This document shows, piece by piece, positions 26,524-34,201 of a DNA stretch of 64,000 nucleotides (positions are counted from its first letter, which is position 1; each line of letters opens with the position of its first letter). Under the pieces are notes generated by a model that was given only the letters and a program-made list of their open reading frames with translations, made no database searches and was not told the origin of the DNA. This DNA comes from Pseudoalteromonas sp. GCY. GTDB taxonomy: Bacteria > Pseudomonadota > Gammaproteobacteria > Enterobacterales > Alteromonadaceae. A program made the translations under genes and the position numbers. The stretch covers positions 1,627,501 through 1,691,500 of the forward strand of contig NZ_CP068023.1 in NCBI RefSeq assembly GCF_016695175.1, read 5' to 3'.

Positions 26524-26685
26524 ATGAAGAACCAAAAAAATACACAAAAATCACTATCATCAGCTGACTTAGCAAAGGTTGTAGGTGGCAATGGGAGTGG
26601 TAATAACCCGATTGAATACCCAAAAAAGAAAACTGTAGAAAGTAATGCATTCGTCGAGTCAGTGATTGTTTCTAACGTATTTTAG
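26524..26685 (+). CDS. Double-glycine-leader peptide precursor
   Basis: 53 residues from ATG 26524, chosen for its AAAGGAG ribosome site; an upstream in-frame ATG at 26491 lacks one. The N-terminal 22 residues, KSLSSADLAKVVGG at the end, form a classic double-glycine leader (L/S at the start, hydrophobic L-x-x-V-V before GG) as in bacteriocin and peptide-pheromone precursors cut by C39 peptidases. The predicted product is 31 residues: it begins NGSGNNPIEYPKKK and ends in a hydrophobic VIVSNVF, without cysteines. No C39 transporter is encoded here, so export would use a host transporter. It is the first gene of a three-gene operon inside the prophage. Confidence 0.78.
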   Translation: MKNQKNTQKSLSSADLAKVVGGNGSGNNPIEYPKKKTVESNAFVESVIVSNVF

Positions 26686-26720
26686 AAACACAGATTTAAC
26701 GAGTACTAGGGAGAAGTATA

Positions 26721-27227
26721 ATGTTGGCTGGCTATTCTGAACTACTAAACCAATTAAATAGTTGGTTATGGTTAGTTTCAATATCATTGCCGTTTGTTGT
26801 GTTGTTTATGGGCAAGGGTAGCCAGTCATACTTTATTGTCGCTGCTGTTTGGTGTACAGCTCAATTGTTTAATCTTCAATTTGAAGAAAAGCTCTGGGCC
26901 ATCGCAACTGAGCCTGGAAACCTATTTTATTGGTTTGGTTCTTGGGCCACAATTGATGTTTTGTGTATTGCATTAATCATCTTTTGCCATAAGTCACTAA
27001 AGATAAAGATTGATTTTGAAGCTTTTAGTATTTCAATATGCTTAGCTATGTTAGCTATTCTCCAAATACTAACTTACCTTGATGGAGTAGTATGGCAGAC
27101 TTATTTGCTAGGAGAAGCTTATACACTGGGAGTCAATACAGGCAACCTCGCCAATAGCTTAATTTTAGCAGTTCCCATCGTTTGTAAAGCCATCGAATCT
27201 TTCAATCTTAAAAGGGGGACCACGTAA
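26721..27227 (+). CDS. Multi-TM membrane protein of the GG-peptide operon
   Basis: 168 residues with about five hydrophobic helices (near 13-30, 35-50, 68-88, 104-121 and 138-157) and a short basic C-terminus. It is not recognised. It begins 35 bases after the peptide gene with an AGGGAG ribosome site and overlaps the following gene by one base (TAATG). An immunity protein for the peptide, a receptor or an export helper are all possible; the sequence does not decide. Confidence 0.75.
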   Translation: MLAGYSELLNQLNSWLWLVSISLPFVVLFMGKGSQSYFIVAAVWCTAQLFNLQFEEKLWAIATEPGNLFYWFGSWATIDVLCIALIIFCHKSLKIKIDFEAFSISICLAMLAILQILTYLDGVVWQTYLLGEAYTLGVNTGNLANSLILAVPIVCKAIESFNLKRGTT

Positions 27228-27538
27228 TGTTCGCTGTTTCATACATATGTATATTGTTTGTATTCATTACGTACCTTGTGTGCCAGCTTTTTAAATATAA
27301 ATCAACGCCCGAAGACCGCGTTCGGAAGCTTATCGAAAAGCGTGTGCAGCGTGACTTTCAAATTAGGGCACACAACATTTTAGTAAAAAAACCAATGATC
27401 AATAAAATGGTAAATAACGATCATAGGTATAATGCATTGCTCGACTGGAAGAAAGAAGTTGAAGATTATTACAGGGACTATGAAGCACAGGTTGAATTAG
27501 AAGTTTCTCAATACAACGTTATCAAATTAAAAATCTAA
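27227..27538 (+). CDS. Membrane-anchored basic protein of the GG-peptide operon
   Basis: 103 residues. An N-terminal helix (about 4-22, YICILFVFITYLVCQLF) anchors it. The remaining 80 residues are strongly charged and helical (EDRVRKLIEKRVQRDFQIR), probably cytoplasmic. It is translationally coupled to the multi-TM gene. It resembles no family that can be named. Its stop lies in the bidirectional terminator shared with the repressor gene. Confidence 0.72.
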   Translation: MFAVSYICILFVFITYLVCQLFKYKSTPEDRVRKLIEKRVQRDFQIRAHNILVKKPMINKMVNNDHRYNALLDWKKEVEDYYRDYEAQVELEVSQYNVIKLKI

Positions 27539-27563
27539 AGAGAGTTAACCCTCTTTAGATTTT
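27530..27563. terminator. Bidirectional terminator between GG operon and repressor
   Basis: Perfect 13-bp arms AAAATCTAAAGAG and CTCTTTAGATTTT with an 8-base loop overlap both stop codons of the converging genes. T runs are present on both strands. Confidence 0.9.
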
Positions 27564-27946
27564 ACCGATATTTCAGGCATATCTTTAAAATCCACATCCT
27601 CGCCAGCTGCCTTCTTTATCGAATACAAAGCGAAGTTCAATACTGTATTAAAAGGGGTTTCCCTTGATTTGGTAACCCAACCAAGCTCAGCTGTATCAAA
27701 CAAAAATGAGGTCATTCCTTCCAATATCTGAGTTTCAGAATAATTTCCGTGGTTTTTATTACCTGTCAGTACGTACTGGATATCCACTCCAAACTCAGCA
27801 AATGCAGCTAGTTGAACCGCTGTAGGTGATGTTGAGCCTTTCTCCCAGTCAACCAAAGTTCGTCTTTTTGCGCCTGCAATTGCGGCAAAGCTCTCTTGGT
27901 TCATTCCCAATTTTTCACGCTCTTCTTTTAGACGAGTTCCAATCAT
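27545..27946 (-). CDS. Prophage repressor (HTH_XRE type)
   Basis: 133 residues. A lambda-type helix-turn-helix lies at about 5-60 (RLKEEREKLGMNQESFAAIAG...RRTLVDWEKGSTSPTAVQLAAF). The C-terminal half is a small domain without the Ser-Lys autocleavage pattern of LexA-like repressors, so induction may not be direct RecA cleavage. It is divergent from the ner-like gene. Palindromic operators flank and overlap its start codon, so it probably autoregulates. It should hold the prophage in the lysogenic state. Confidence 0.9.
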   Translation of the reverse strand: MIGTRLKEEREKLGMNQESFAAIAGAKRRTLVDWEKGSTSPTAVQLAAFAEFGVDIQYVLTGNKNHGNYSETQILEGMTSFLFDTAELGWVTKSRETPFNTVLNFALYSIKKAAGEDVDFKDMPEISVKSKEG

Positions 27947-27999
27947 GTGCAGATATCCGCCATAAATATATTGACATGTGCAGATATCTGCACAATAAT
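27944..27999 (+). promoter_or_regulatory. Early promoter and operators
   Basis: TTGACA (27971-27976), a 17-base spacer and AATAAT (27994-27999) form a near-consensus rightward promoter. An 18-base perfect palindrome, TGTGCAGATATCTGCACA (27977-27994), fills the spacer. A second partial copy, TGTGCAGATATCCGCCAT, lies at 27946-27963 over the repressor start. Repressor binding to these would shut off the transposase operon and tune its own synthesis. Confidence 0.85.
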
Positions 28000-28081
28000 C
28001 AACTCAACATTTAACCAAACCCTTTGCTAACCGTTCGCCAAAACACTTTAGAAAGGGTTTTATTCAAAAAGGTAGAGTACT

Positions 28082-28354
28082 ATGAAATCAACGGAAATTA
28101 AAGAAGCCATCGCACACGAAGGCTATACACTATCAATGGTTGCAGATGCTTTAGGCGTGAACCTAGCAACTGTTTCTGGTGTGGTTTGTGGTCATACTCA
28201 ATCCCGCCGTATTGCCGCTGCAATTTGTAAAATCATCAATAAGCCCCTCAATGTTGTATTTCCTAAAACGGATTTTTACGAGGCCCCTACCGTATTAAAG
28301 GGAGAAGACCGCAAACAAAGTGTAGAGCAGCTTAAGCAACTCTTGGCGTCGTAA
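28082..28354 (+). CDS. Ner-like early regulator
   Basis: 90 residues with a helix-turn-helix near 10-50 (IKEAIAHEGYTLSMVADALGVNLATVSGVV), the pattern of the Nlp/Ner family that in Mu limits early and repressor transcription. It is the first gene of the rightward early operon, 82 bases after the early promoter, and divergent from the repressor. The last ~25 residues are an unmatched tail. A frame on the other strand overlaps its 3' end by 79 bases. Confidence 0.87.
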   Translation: MKSTEIKEAIAHEGYTLSMVADALGVNLATVSGVVCGHTQSRRIAAAICKIINKPLNVVFPKTDFYEAPTVLKGEDRKQSVEQLKQLLAS

Positions 28355-28650
28355 GGGCTAAGTAACCACTTTACTAATAACTGAGTTACCGAACTTACAG
28401 GAGCCACACAATGCACATAATTAGCCCGTACATAGCACAATGCTATCAGCGCCAACAAAGCCGTGTTTTGTTGTTGGTACAAGCGATTAACCACCACTCT
28501 GCGCTCAATATGCGTATAGCTGCCAAGTTCAACAATAAGTTGACGCAGTTCTTTAGCGCTCGCGCAGTGCACAGCGGCACAAGGTTTATCGTCAATACAC
28601 AGCCATTCAAGCAGATTTTTAAACTGGTAAGTAATAAAGTCGGTTTGCAT
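28276..28650 (-). CDS. Antisense protein within the early region, unknown
   Basis: 124 residues, opposite to the early operon. The frame has a GGGAG ribosome site 8 bases before ATG 28650, and its codons look like normal coding choice for the first ~90 residues (MQTDFITYQFKNLLEWLCID...). The opposite frame (28411-28788) is less convincing. The C-terminal third overlaps the ner-like gene. The sequence has eight or more cysteines and no known motif. Together with the gene at 28778 it would be divergently transcribed from a shared palindrome-rich spacer. Moderate certainty only. Confidence 0.45.
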   Translation of the reverse strand: MQTDFITYQFKNLLEWLCIDDKPCAAVHCASAKELRQLIVELGSYTHIERRVVVNRLYQQQNTALLALIALCYVRANYVHCVAPVSSVTQLLVKWLLSPYDAKSCLSCSTLCLRSSPFNTVGAS

Positions 28651-28704
28651 GGTTTGATCTCCCGTTTACGTGATGATCAAATTCTAGCCAGTAAGATCCT
28701 CTAT

Positions 28705-28736
28705 TTGGAAGTTCCAAAAATTCTTTCTTTTTGGAA
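28705..28736. promoter_or_regulatory. TTGGAA/TTCCAA operator-like cluster
   Basis: Three half-sites occur: TTGGAA (28705), TTCCAA (28712) and TTGGAA (28731). The first two form a 6+1+6 palindrome. The last two form a 9-bp inverted repeat TTCCAAAAA...TTTTTGGAA with a 7-base loop. It lies between divergent starts at 28650 and 28778, so an operator for an HTH protein is likely. A weak hairpin terminator is the alternative. Confidence 0.5.
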
Positions 28737-28777
28737 TGGACTATTTGCTGCACCTCGCTTGCAAAAAGGAGGTTGCT

Positions 28778-29257
28778 ATGACTACTAAAACAAAACGCCG
28801 CCAATGGAATCGAGTTGTCGCTCGTAGCCTTCAAGAGTCCCTACAACTTTGTAAAGAGCATGCTCAAGCAACACGCAATATGAGCGTGCCACGCATTGCT
28901 GATAGAACGGGGGTTAGTAACGATATGCTCTATAAACATCTTGGTAATGGCGATATGCCAGCAAGCTTGCTAATACCATACATGGCAGCAACAGGTAGAG
29001 AGTACCCACTCCAATATATGGCGCATAGTCTAGACAAACTTATTGTTGATATGCCCAAAGGTAAAAAGCCTAGCATGCCCACCATTAACCACCTGAATCA
29101 GTTTGCAAACCAAGTGATTGGCATGGTGATGCAACTAGAAGAAGGCAACGGTAACGCCCAGCACGTAGCCGACCAAATTGTTTTACTTATGCAAGATCTT
29201 GCCTATCACAAGCTCGAAGCTGAAAGGCTCGACGACCCACAACAAACCCTGATTTAG
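28778..29257 (+). CDS. CII-like phage regulatory protein
   Basis: 159 residues from ATG 28778, chosen for its strong AAGGAGG site over an upstream ATG at 28736. The N-terminal ~75 residues form a HTH region (SVPRIADRTGVSNDMLYKHLGNG) like the CII-type regulators of P2 and Mu-like phages. The C-terminal half is helical (NQVIGMVMQLEEGNGNAQHVADQI). It probably binds DNA and controls early or lysogeny genes. A palindrome cluster lies directly upstream. Confidence 0.78.
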   Translation: MTTKTKRRQWNRVVARSLQESLQLCKEHAQATRNMSVPRIADRTGVSNDMLYKHLGNGDMPASLLIPYMAATGREYPLQYMAHSLDKLIVDMPKGKKPSMPTINHLNQFANQVIGMVMQLEEGNGNAQHVADQIVLLMQDLAYHKLEAERLDDPQQTLI

Positions 29258-29268
29258 GAGCAAATAGT

Positions 29269-29424
29269 ATGACTATCAAAGACCAAGTTGCGCCTAAAAA
29301 ACGCCAACCAGAGCAAAATACAAGTATTTGTATTGGTAAGCATGCAGGTAAAACTGTGCTGCTAATGAGTATGGAGCAGCTAAAAGCACTGGCACACGGA
29401 AAACCACAAGGAGAGAACGCATGA
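29269..29424 (+). CDS. 51-residue early protein
   Basis: A short gene with an AGGAG ribosome site 8 bases before ATG 29269. Its stop overlaps the next start (ATGA). The product is basic, with an IGKHAGKTVLLMSMEQLKAL middle part. It fills the gap between the CII-like and zinc-protein genes in the early operon. Function is unknown. Confidence 0.7.
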   Translation: MTIKDQVAPKKRQPEQNTSICIGKHAGKTVLLMSMEQLKALAHGKPQGENA

Positions 29425-29687
29425 GCTTATTAACCAAACCCGTTAGCGCTGAGCATATAAGCGTACACAACAACCGCCCTTTAATTCAGTGCAATTGTTG
29501 TAAACGAATTGAGCAAGCAAAGCAGGCGGTAACTAAAAGCGCATGGCTGCAAGCTGCAAATCATATTGGATGGCGTCATGTTCAAAGTGAGGCGTTTGAT
29601 ATCGATGTTGTGTGCCCCAGTTGCGTGAGTGATTTTAACAACCCAGTTAGAAAACCAATGAAGCCCATTAAGAGAGTGTCAGCATGA
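29421..29687 (+). CDS. Small zinc-ribbon-like early protein
   Basis: 88 residues. Two cysteine pairs (CNCCKR near 24-27, CPSC near 65-68) separated by ~40 residues suggest a zinc ribbon. A basic C-terminal tail follows. It is coupled by ATGA-type overlaps to both neighbours. It is a probable nucleic-acid-binding protein of the early operon; family not identified. Confidence 0.75.
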   Translation: MSLLTKPVSAEHISVHNNRPLIQCNCCKRIEQAKQAVTKSAWLQAANHIGWRHVQSEAFDIDVVCPSCVSDFNNPVRKPMKPIKRVSA

Positions 29688-29989
29688 GCCAATACATATC
29701 AGCACAAGTGCAACGTGTACTGGCAGCGGTTGAGTTGATGGCGGGTAAAGAGCTGGATGGTGTTGAGCCAAAGCAGCTGGCCCAGGAGTTAGACACTAGT
29801 CCAGCAGATGTAACGCGCATATTGGCAAATTTGGCACATGCGGGATGGGCTGAGCGTCTACCGGGGAATGAAAAGCGCTGGCGCTTACATAAAAAGCCAG
29901 TGCAGCTGAGTAACACGGTAGACCACAACATGAAAAACGTACTGCGCAACTTACAGCAAGAGTACAACAACTACAGTATTTTGAGGTAG
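29684..29989 (+). CDS. Winged-helix early protein
   Basis: 101 residues. The region 5-65 is a winged helix of the IclR/MarR-like type: VQRVLAAVELMAGKELDGV, KQLAQELDTSPADVTRILANL (recognition helices) and HAGWAERLPGNEKRWRL (wing). It probably binds DNA. It lies two bases upstream of the large coiled-coil gene. Such small wHTH proteins are common before the transposase in marine Mu-like phages. Confidence 0.83.
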   Translation: MSQYISAQVQRVLAAVELMAGKELDGVEPKQLAQELDTSPADVTRILANLAHAGWAERLPGNEKRWRLHKKPVQLSNTVDHNMKNVLRNLQQEYNNYSILR

Positions 29990-29991
29990 TT

Positions 29992-30912
29992 ATGAGCGAG
30001 AAAGATATAACACCGACGGTTGAGAAAGCACTAGTTGACGGGAAAGACTTACTTGCTTCAAAAGAGCAAGTATTAGTTGAGTTAGGTCAAATACAGGCTT
30101 TTGACTTTATACAAAAACTGGCGACTGTCGCCAGTTTACGCTTACTCCAAAAAGCTAAAGAAACCAAAGCATATAAAGGGCTAGCCTATTCTGATGAAAG
30201 TGGAAAAGTGGCGACTGTCGCCACTTGGGATGAGTACTGTACTCACAAGTTGGGTGTGGCAAGACGCACTATTGATGACCGATTAGTGAATCTTCAACAA
30301 TTCGGAGAAGAGTTCTTCGAGCAGTCACAACGTATGCAGCTTGGTTATCGGGACTTAAGAGCCTTACGTCAATTACCTGAAGAAGATCAAACATTGGTTA
30401 TTGAATCAGATGCCGTTGAAGCAGGTGATAAAGAAGCCGTAAAAGAGCTAATCGATGAACTCAAAGCCAAGCATGCCAAAGAGAAAGACAAGTTAGCACA
30501 GGAGCTGGACGCAACCGAGCGCATGCTCAAAGTGTCTCGTGATTCTTCATCCAAAAAAGAAGAAGAAATCATCAAGCTTAAAACCGACTTAGAAAGCAAA
30601 AAGTTTAGTGCCGAACGCTGGAAAGGCGAAGCCAAGTCATTTTTTGAGGCATTGGCTAAAACCCAAAACCAAGTGCGTGAAGGGTTTAACCAAATGTTGG
30701 TGCTTAGTGAGCAACTAGAGACGGTAAAGATTGATGATAAAACCTATGATGCCGCTAAATCCGCATTTTACGCTGACAGCAAAATTTTACTAACTCAGCT
30801 GGCTGGCGTGTGGAACGAGATACACCGCACCTATGGCGACTTAGACGATGCGCGCCCCAGTGGTGAGTGGCTGGCAGAAATGGGCTTTGAAGGCACGGAG
30901 GTGATGGAATGA
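29992..30912 (+). CDS. Coiled-coil early protein upstream of transposase
   Basis: 306 residues. The N-terminal ~145 residues are helical and include YRDLRALRQLPEEDQTLVI. A long coiled coil follows (about 148-215, KAKHAKEKDKLAQELDATER), and a C-terminal helical part ends in an acidic tail. It overlaps the MuA start (ATGA). The family is not recognised; ParB-like or replication accessory roles are conceivable. The coding region contains two perfect dyads (30115-30137 and 30206-30226), both encoding an A-T-V-A peptide. Confidence 0.8.
   Translation: MSEKDITPTVEKALVDGKDLLASKEQVLVELGQIQAFDFIQKLATVASLRLLQKAKETKAYKGLAYSDESGKVATVATWDEYCTHKLGVARRTIDDRLVNLQQFGEEFFEQSQRMQLGYRDLRALRQLPEEDQTLVIESDAVEAGDKEAVKELIDELKAKHAKEKDKLAQELDATERMLKVSRDSSSKKEEEIIKLKTDLESKKFSAERWKGEAKSFFEALAKTQNQVREGFNQMLVLSEQLETVKIDDKTYDAAKSAFYADSKILLTQLAGVWNEIHRTYGDLDDARPSGEWLAEMGFEGTEVME
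30115..30226. repeat. Pair of 21-23 bp perfect dyads inside an early gene
   Basis: AAACTGGCGAC-T-GTCGCCAGTTT (30115-30137) and AAGTGGCGAC-T-GTCGCCACTT (30206-30226) share the 15-base core TGGCGACTGTCGCCA. Their centres are exactly 90 bp apart. They could be binding sites for a phage DNA-binding protein (centromere-like, enhancer or gyrase-type site). Confidence 0.75.
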
Positions 30913-32687
30913 ACGCATTATCTTTAGAGTACTGGGCAGAGCAGCTAGACAACGCAGGTCACGGCCAAAAAGGCACAATCCGCGAAAAGGCGTGTGAAAC
31001 ACTGGGCCTAAGCAAAGACGCGCTATATCGCAAACTCAAAAAGCTAGGTTGGCAAAGTGGCAAGGCTAAACGCAGTGATGCAGGCACAACAGCGATGGAC
31101 GATGAAGCCTTGAATATGCTGGTGGCCATTTTAAACCAAGGGGTACGTGATAATGGTAAGCGGATCATGGATGTTACCACGGCTAAATCAATCTTGGTTG
31201 CTAATGGCTATGCCTGCTTAAGTACAAGCCAGATCAGCCGTGTACTAGCTAAACGTAATGCCTCAGTTAGCGCGTTAGATAGAGCAACACCGCATGTTCA
31301 AATGCGCAGTTTAGCGCCTAATCATGTACATCAAGTAGACCCTAGTTATTGTTTGCTTTATTACCCGCCAGGTAAAAAAGGCAAAGTGCAGCGTTACGCA
31401 AATGACTCTGAGTTTTACGCAAATAAGCCAGAGAACTTAGAGCGCATAAAGCACTTACGAGTGTGGCGTTACGTATTGGTTGACCACAATAGCGGCATGA
31501 TCCGCGTGCGTTATTACGAGTCAGCGGGTGAAACGCAAGCCAATATGTTCGACTTTTTAATGTGGTGTTGGAAGCAACACGAAGGCTCGCCATTTATGGG
31601 CGTGCCACAAATTCTGTTGTGGGATAAAGGCAGTGCCAACACAGGTAAAGCAATTACCAATGTATTAGATGCACTCAAAGTTAAAAACATACCCCATGAG
31701 GCTGGTAACCCCCGCGCTAAAGGGGCTGTGGAAGTGGCAAACAACATTGTTGAAAAGCAATTTGAAAGCCGCATTTTGTTTGAACCGGTTAGCAGTGTTG
31801 ACGAGCTAAACGAGTCGGTATGGGCATGGCAAGAGGCATTTAACGCCAACAAAATACCTGGCATGAACTGCAAGCATAGTCGGCACAAACAAGCACGTTC
31901 CGATGTATGGCTAACCATATACCAACCACAAAACCGCGACTACCTGCGCATGCTGCCAGATGAGCAAGTTTGCAGACTACTACTGACCAAAACAGGTGAA
32001 ACACGGAAGGTGAACGGTGATCTGGAGATCACTTATGTTCACCCACGTACCAAACAGCAGCACCGCTATGACGTTAGTGAACTGGAGCATGTACGTAACG
32101 GGATCACGGTTTCGGTTAGTCCAATTATTGTGGGTGATACGCCGGATTTATTAGTAGGTGTTACAACCCCCCTTGATGAAGTGGTGTATCACCAAGTTCA
32201 ACCAGCAGATGTTGGTGAAGATGGCTTTAGGTTAGATGCCCCTGTAATTGGTGAAGAACACATCCAAAACAAAGACACGGCGACTCAAAGCGCAGCTAAA
32301 GCAGCGGATAGGCTCGCTTTTGAAAATCTCAGTGATGCAGAAATCAAGCAGGCTAAGAAGAAAAAGCTAGCTCCATTTGGGGGCGCTTTGGTCGCTCACA
32401 CACACCTCAAAAATGTTGAGCACGACACCCGCATTGCGCCTAAAGGAGAAACTATTGAGCCAGACAATCCGATTGCTAAGCAAGTCGCCGAAGGCTCGCG
32501 CAAAGGCAAAGTGTTGGACTCGCTCGATTTACGCATGGTTGTAGCACAGCGTTTGGGTAGGCCCCTGCGTCCTAACGAAATTGATTGGCTGCATGGCCAA
32601 AGTATTGCTGAAACGGAAGTGTCAGCGGTTGTTGAACAGTTGCACCTAGGAATTGCGGAGACTCCAGTGCTGAAGATAGCGAGATAG
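30909..32687 (+). CDS. Mu-type DDE transposase A
   Basis: 592 residues, slightly shorter than Mu A (663). The N-terminus is an HTH region (KACETLGLSKDALYRKLKKL). The integrase core carries the triad Asp144 (HQVDPSY), Asp239 (LLWDKGSANTG) and Glu275 (KGAVEVANN), with the usual D-35-E spacing. A C-terminal Mu-type beta barrel and a basic domain that recruits the B protein follow. It cuts and joins the prophage ends for integration and replicative transposition. Confidence 0.97.
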   Translation: MNALSLEYWAEQLDNAGHGQKGTIREKACETLGLSKDALYRKLKKLGWQSGKAKRSDAGTTAMDDEALNMLVAILNQGVRDNGKRIMDVTTAKSILVANGYACLSTSQISRVLAKRNASVSALDRATPHVQMRSLAPNHVHQVDPSYCLLYYPPGKKGKVQRYANDSEFYANKPENLERIKHLRVWRYVLVDHNSGMIRVRYYESAGETQANMFDFLMWCWKQHEGSPFMGVPQILLWDKGSANTGKAITNVLDALKVKNIPHEAGNPRAKGAVEVANNIVEKQFESRILFEPVSSVDELNESVWAWQEAFNANKIPGMNCKHSRHKQARSDVWLTIYQPQNRDYLRMLPDEQVCRLLLTKTGETRKVNGDLEITYVHPRTKQQHRYDVSELEHVRNGITVSVSPIIVGDTPDLLVGVTTPLDEVVYHQVQPADVGEDGFRLDAPVIGEEHIQNKDTATQSAAKAADRLAFENLSDAEIKQAKKKKLAPFGGALVAHTHLKNVEHDTRIAPKGETIEPDNPIAKQVAEGSRKGKVLDSLDLRMVVAQRLGRPLRPNEIDWLHGQSIAETEVSAVVEQLHLGIAETPVLKIAR

Positions 32688-32690
32688 CAG

Positions 32691-33836
32691 TTGAAAATAA
32701 CAAAGCTTAGCCATGTGTTTGAAGTACTGGGAGTTAAGCAAGCCCAAGTAGTAAAAGCATTAGCCGCTAAAGGGCTGAAATTTAGCAAAGCTAGTTTAAG
32801 CCGTGTAGCAACACAAGCCGACTGGCCAAAAACCTGTGATAGCAAAGCGATTAAAGCAGCCATTGCAGAGTATTTAAAAGAACTCGGTGCAACCAGCGAG
32901 CAACTAACCGATTTGTTTACTTGGTATGAGCCAAACAAAAACGCACAACCTGAAGTTGAATATGAAGATCCGGAGCCTGAAATGCTAACAGCTAACGCAA
33001 AGAAGTTTTTTAAACTACGTCGTGACCCGTTTGAAAACGAGATAACGAGCGAGGATGACCTATTTTTGGTTGATGCCCACCGTATTATTTTAGAAGACAT
33101 GCTAACGGCCGCGAACGCTGGCAGCATGATTGCACTCTATGGTGAGTGTGGAAGCGGTAAAACGATTATTCGCCGCACTTTTATTCACCAAGTGCAACAA
33201 GATCATCCTGATGTGATTTTGATCCAACCCGCACGATTAGACCGTCGCAAAATAACCGCAGAGTCTATCTCTACCGCTATTTGTAGAGCACTACAAATCA
33301 AACATAAACCAAGTGCTGAAGAGCGTGATGCAGCAATAGAAGAGGCATTAATTGAAAGCGCCAACAACGGTCATTTACATCTAATGGTAATTGATGAGGC
33401 ACACGATTTAAGCGCTGATATGATCAAGCTACTCAAGCGTATTTGGGAGTTAACGCACGGGTTTAGGCGTGTGATGGGCATTGTACTGATTGGCCAGTCG
33501 GAACTTGCCAAAAAGTTAAGTGGCCAGCACGTTCGTGAGTTTAGCTGGCGCTGCAATCAAATAAAGATGCAGCCGCTAGGGATTTATGTTCCCGAGTATA
33601 TTCGCCATAAGCTATCTCGCGTTGGTGTAGATGCTGACAAGATCTTTACTGAGGATGCCCTCAGCGCGATTCGCGGCAAGTGTATGGGGCGCATTCGCCA
33701 CGGGATTGCATTGGATGATGCCGAGCTAGACCGCTCGTACCCACTCAATGTAAACACTTGGCTTGCTAAAGCCATGAATGCCGCCGCTCAAATTGGTGAG
33801 CAGCAGATCACAGAATCATTAGTTTTAAAGGTGTAG
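32691..33836 (+). CDS. MuB-like AAA ATPase, target selector
   Basis: 381 residues from TTG at 32691, three bases after the MuA stop; the sequence is continuous with family N-termini. Residues 1-70 form a HTH domain. Walker A GECGSGKT is at 151-158 and Walker B LMVIDEAH near 226-233, as in ExeA/MuB ATPases. In Mu this protein polymerises on target DNA, stimulates transposase A and confers target immunity. Confidence 0.95.
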   Translation: MKITKLSHVFEVLGVKQAQVVKALAAKGLKFSKASLSRVATQADWPKTCDSKAIKAAIAEYLKELGATSEQLTDLFTWYEPNKNAQPEVEYEDPEPEMLTANAKKFFKLRRDPFENEITSEDDLFLVDAHRIILEDMLTAANAGSMIALYGECGSGKTIIRRTFIHQVQQDHPDVILIQPARLDRRKITAESISTAICRALQIKHKPSAEERDAAIEEALIESANNGHLHLMVIDEAHDLSADMIKLLKRIWELTHGFRRVMGIVLIGQSELAKKLSGQHVREFSWRCNQIKMQPLGIYVPEYIRHKLSRVGVDADKIFTEDALSAIRGKCMGRIRHGIALDDAELDRSYPLNVNTWLAKAMNAAAQIGEQQITESLVLKV

Positions 33837-33838
33837 CT

Positions 33839-34201
33839 ATGAGTCAAAAGGTAGAAATTACACTCACTGGCGTCGCGAACGTCAAGATCACAAAGCACGT
33901 CACGCTACCCAAAGCAGAAGCCGACAAACTGCTGGCTGACGACAGCAAAATGCAAGAAATGCTGACACGGCACAATTCGGTTGAGGTTAAAGATTGGGAC
34001 CACGTATTCGGACAAAAGCTACGTGAATTTGCTATTGCCACGCCCGAGCCTGGTTTCGCATGTGCAAATCATCATTGTGGTTGGGTAGGCAATGAAAGTG
34101 ACAAAGCCGCTGTGTATGTAGGAGAGCTACTATCGAGTGCATGCCCTAAATGCCATTCGGTAAAGTTTTATAAAGTTCAGCAGGTGGTGCCTCGTGGATA
34201 A
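33839..34201 (+). CDS. Early protein with C-terminal zinc ribbon
   Basis: 120 residues. The N-terminal ~70 residues are mixed and soluble. A C-terminal zinc ribbon is formed by CANHHCGW and CPKCHS. It starts two bases after MuB and overlaps the DUF2786 gene by 8 bases. It is a probable nucleic-acid-binding early protein; family not named. Confidence 0.78.
   Translation: MSQKVEITLTGVANVKITKHVTLPKAEADKLLADDSKMQEMLTRHNSVEVKDWDHVFGQKLREFAIATPEPGFACANHHCGWVGNESDKAAVYVGELLSSACPKCHSVKFYKVQQVVPRG

Noticed and set aside
28411..28788. 125-residue plus-strand frame after ner
   Set aside because: It has a ribosome site, but the second half crosses the operator palindromes and does not look coding. The opposite frame has better codon use. 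The choice is not certain.
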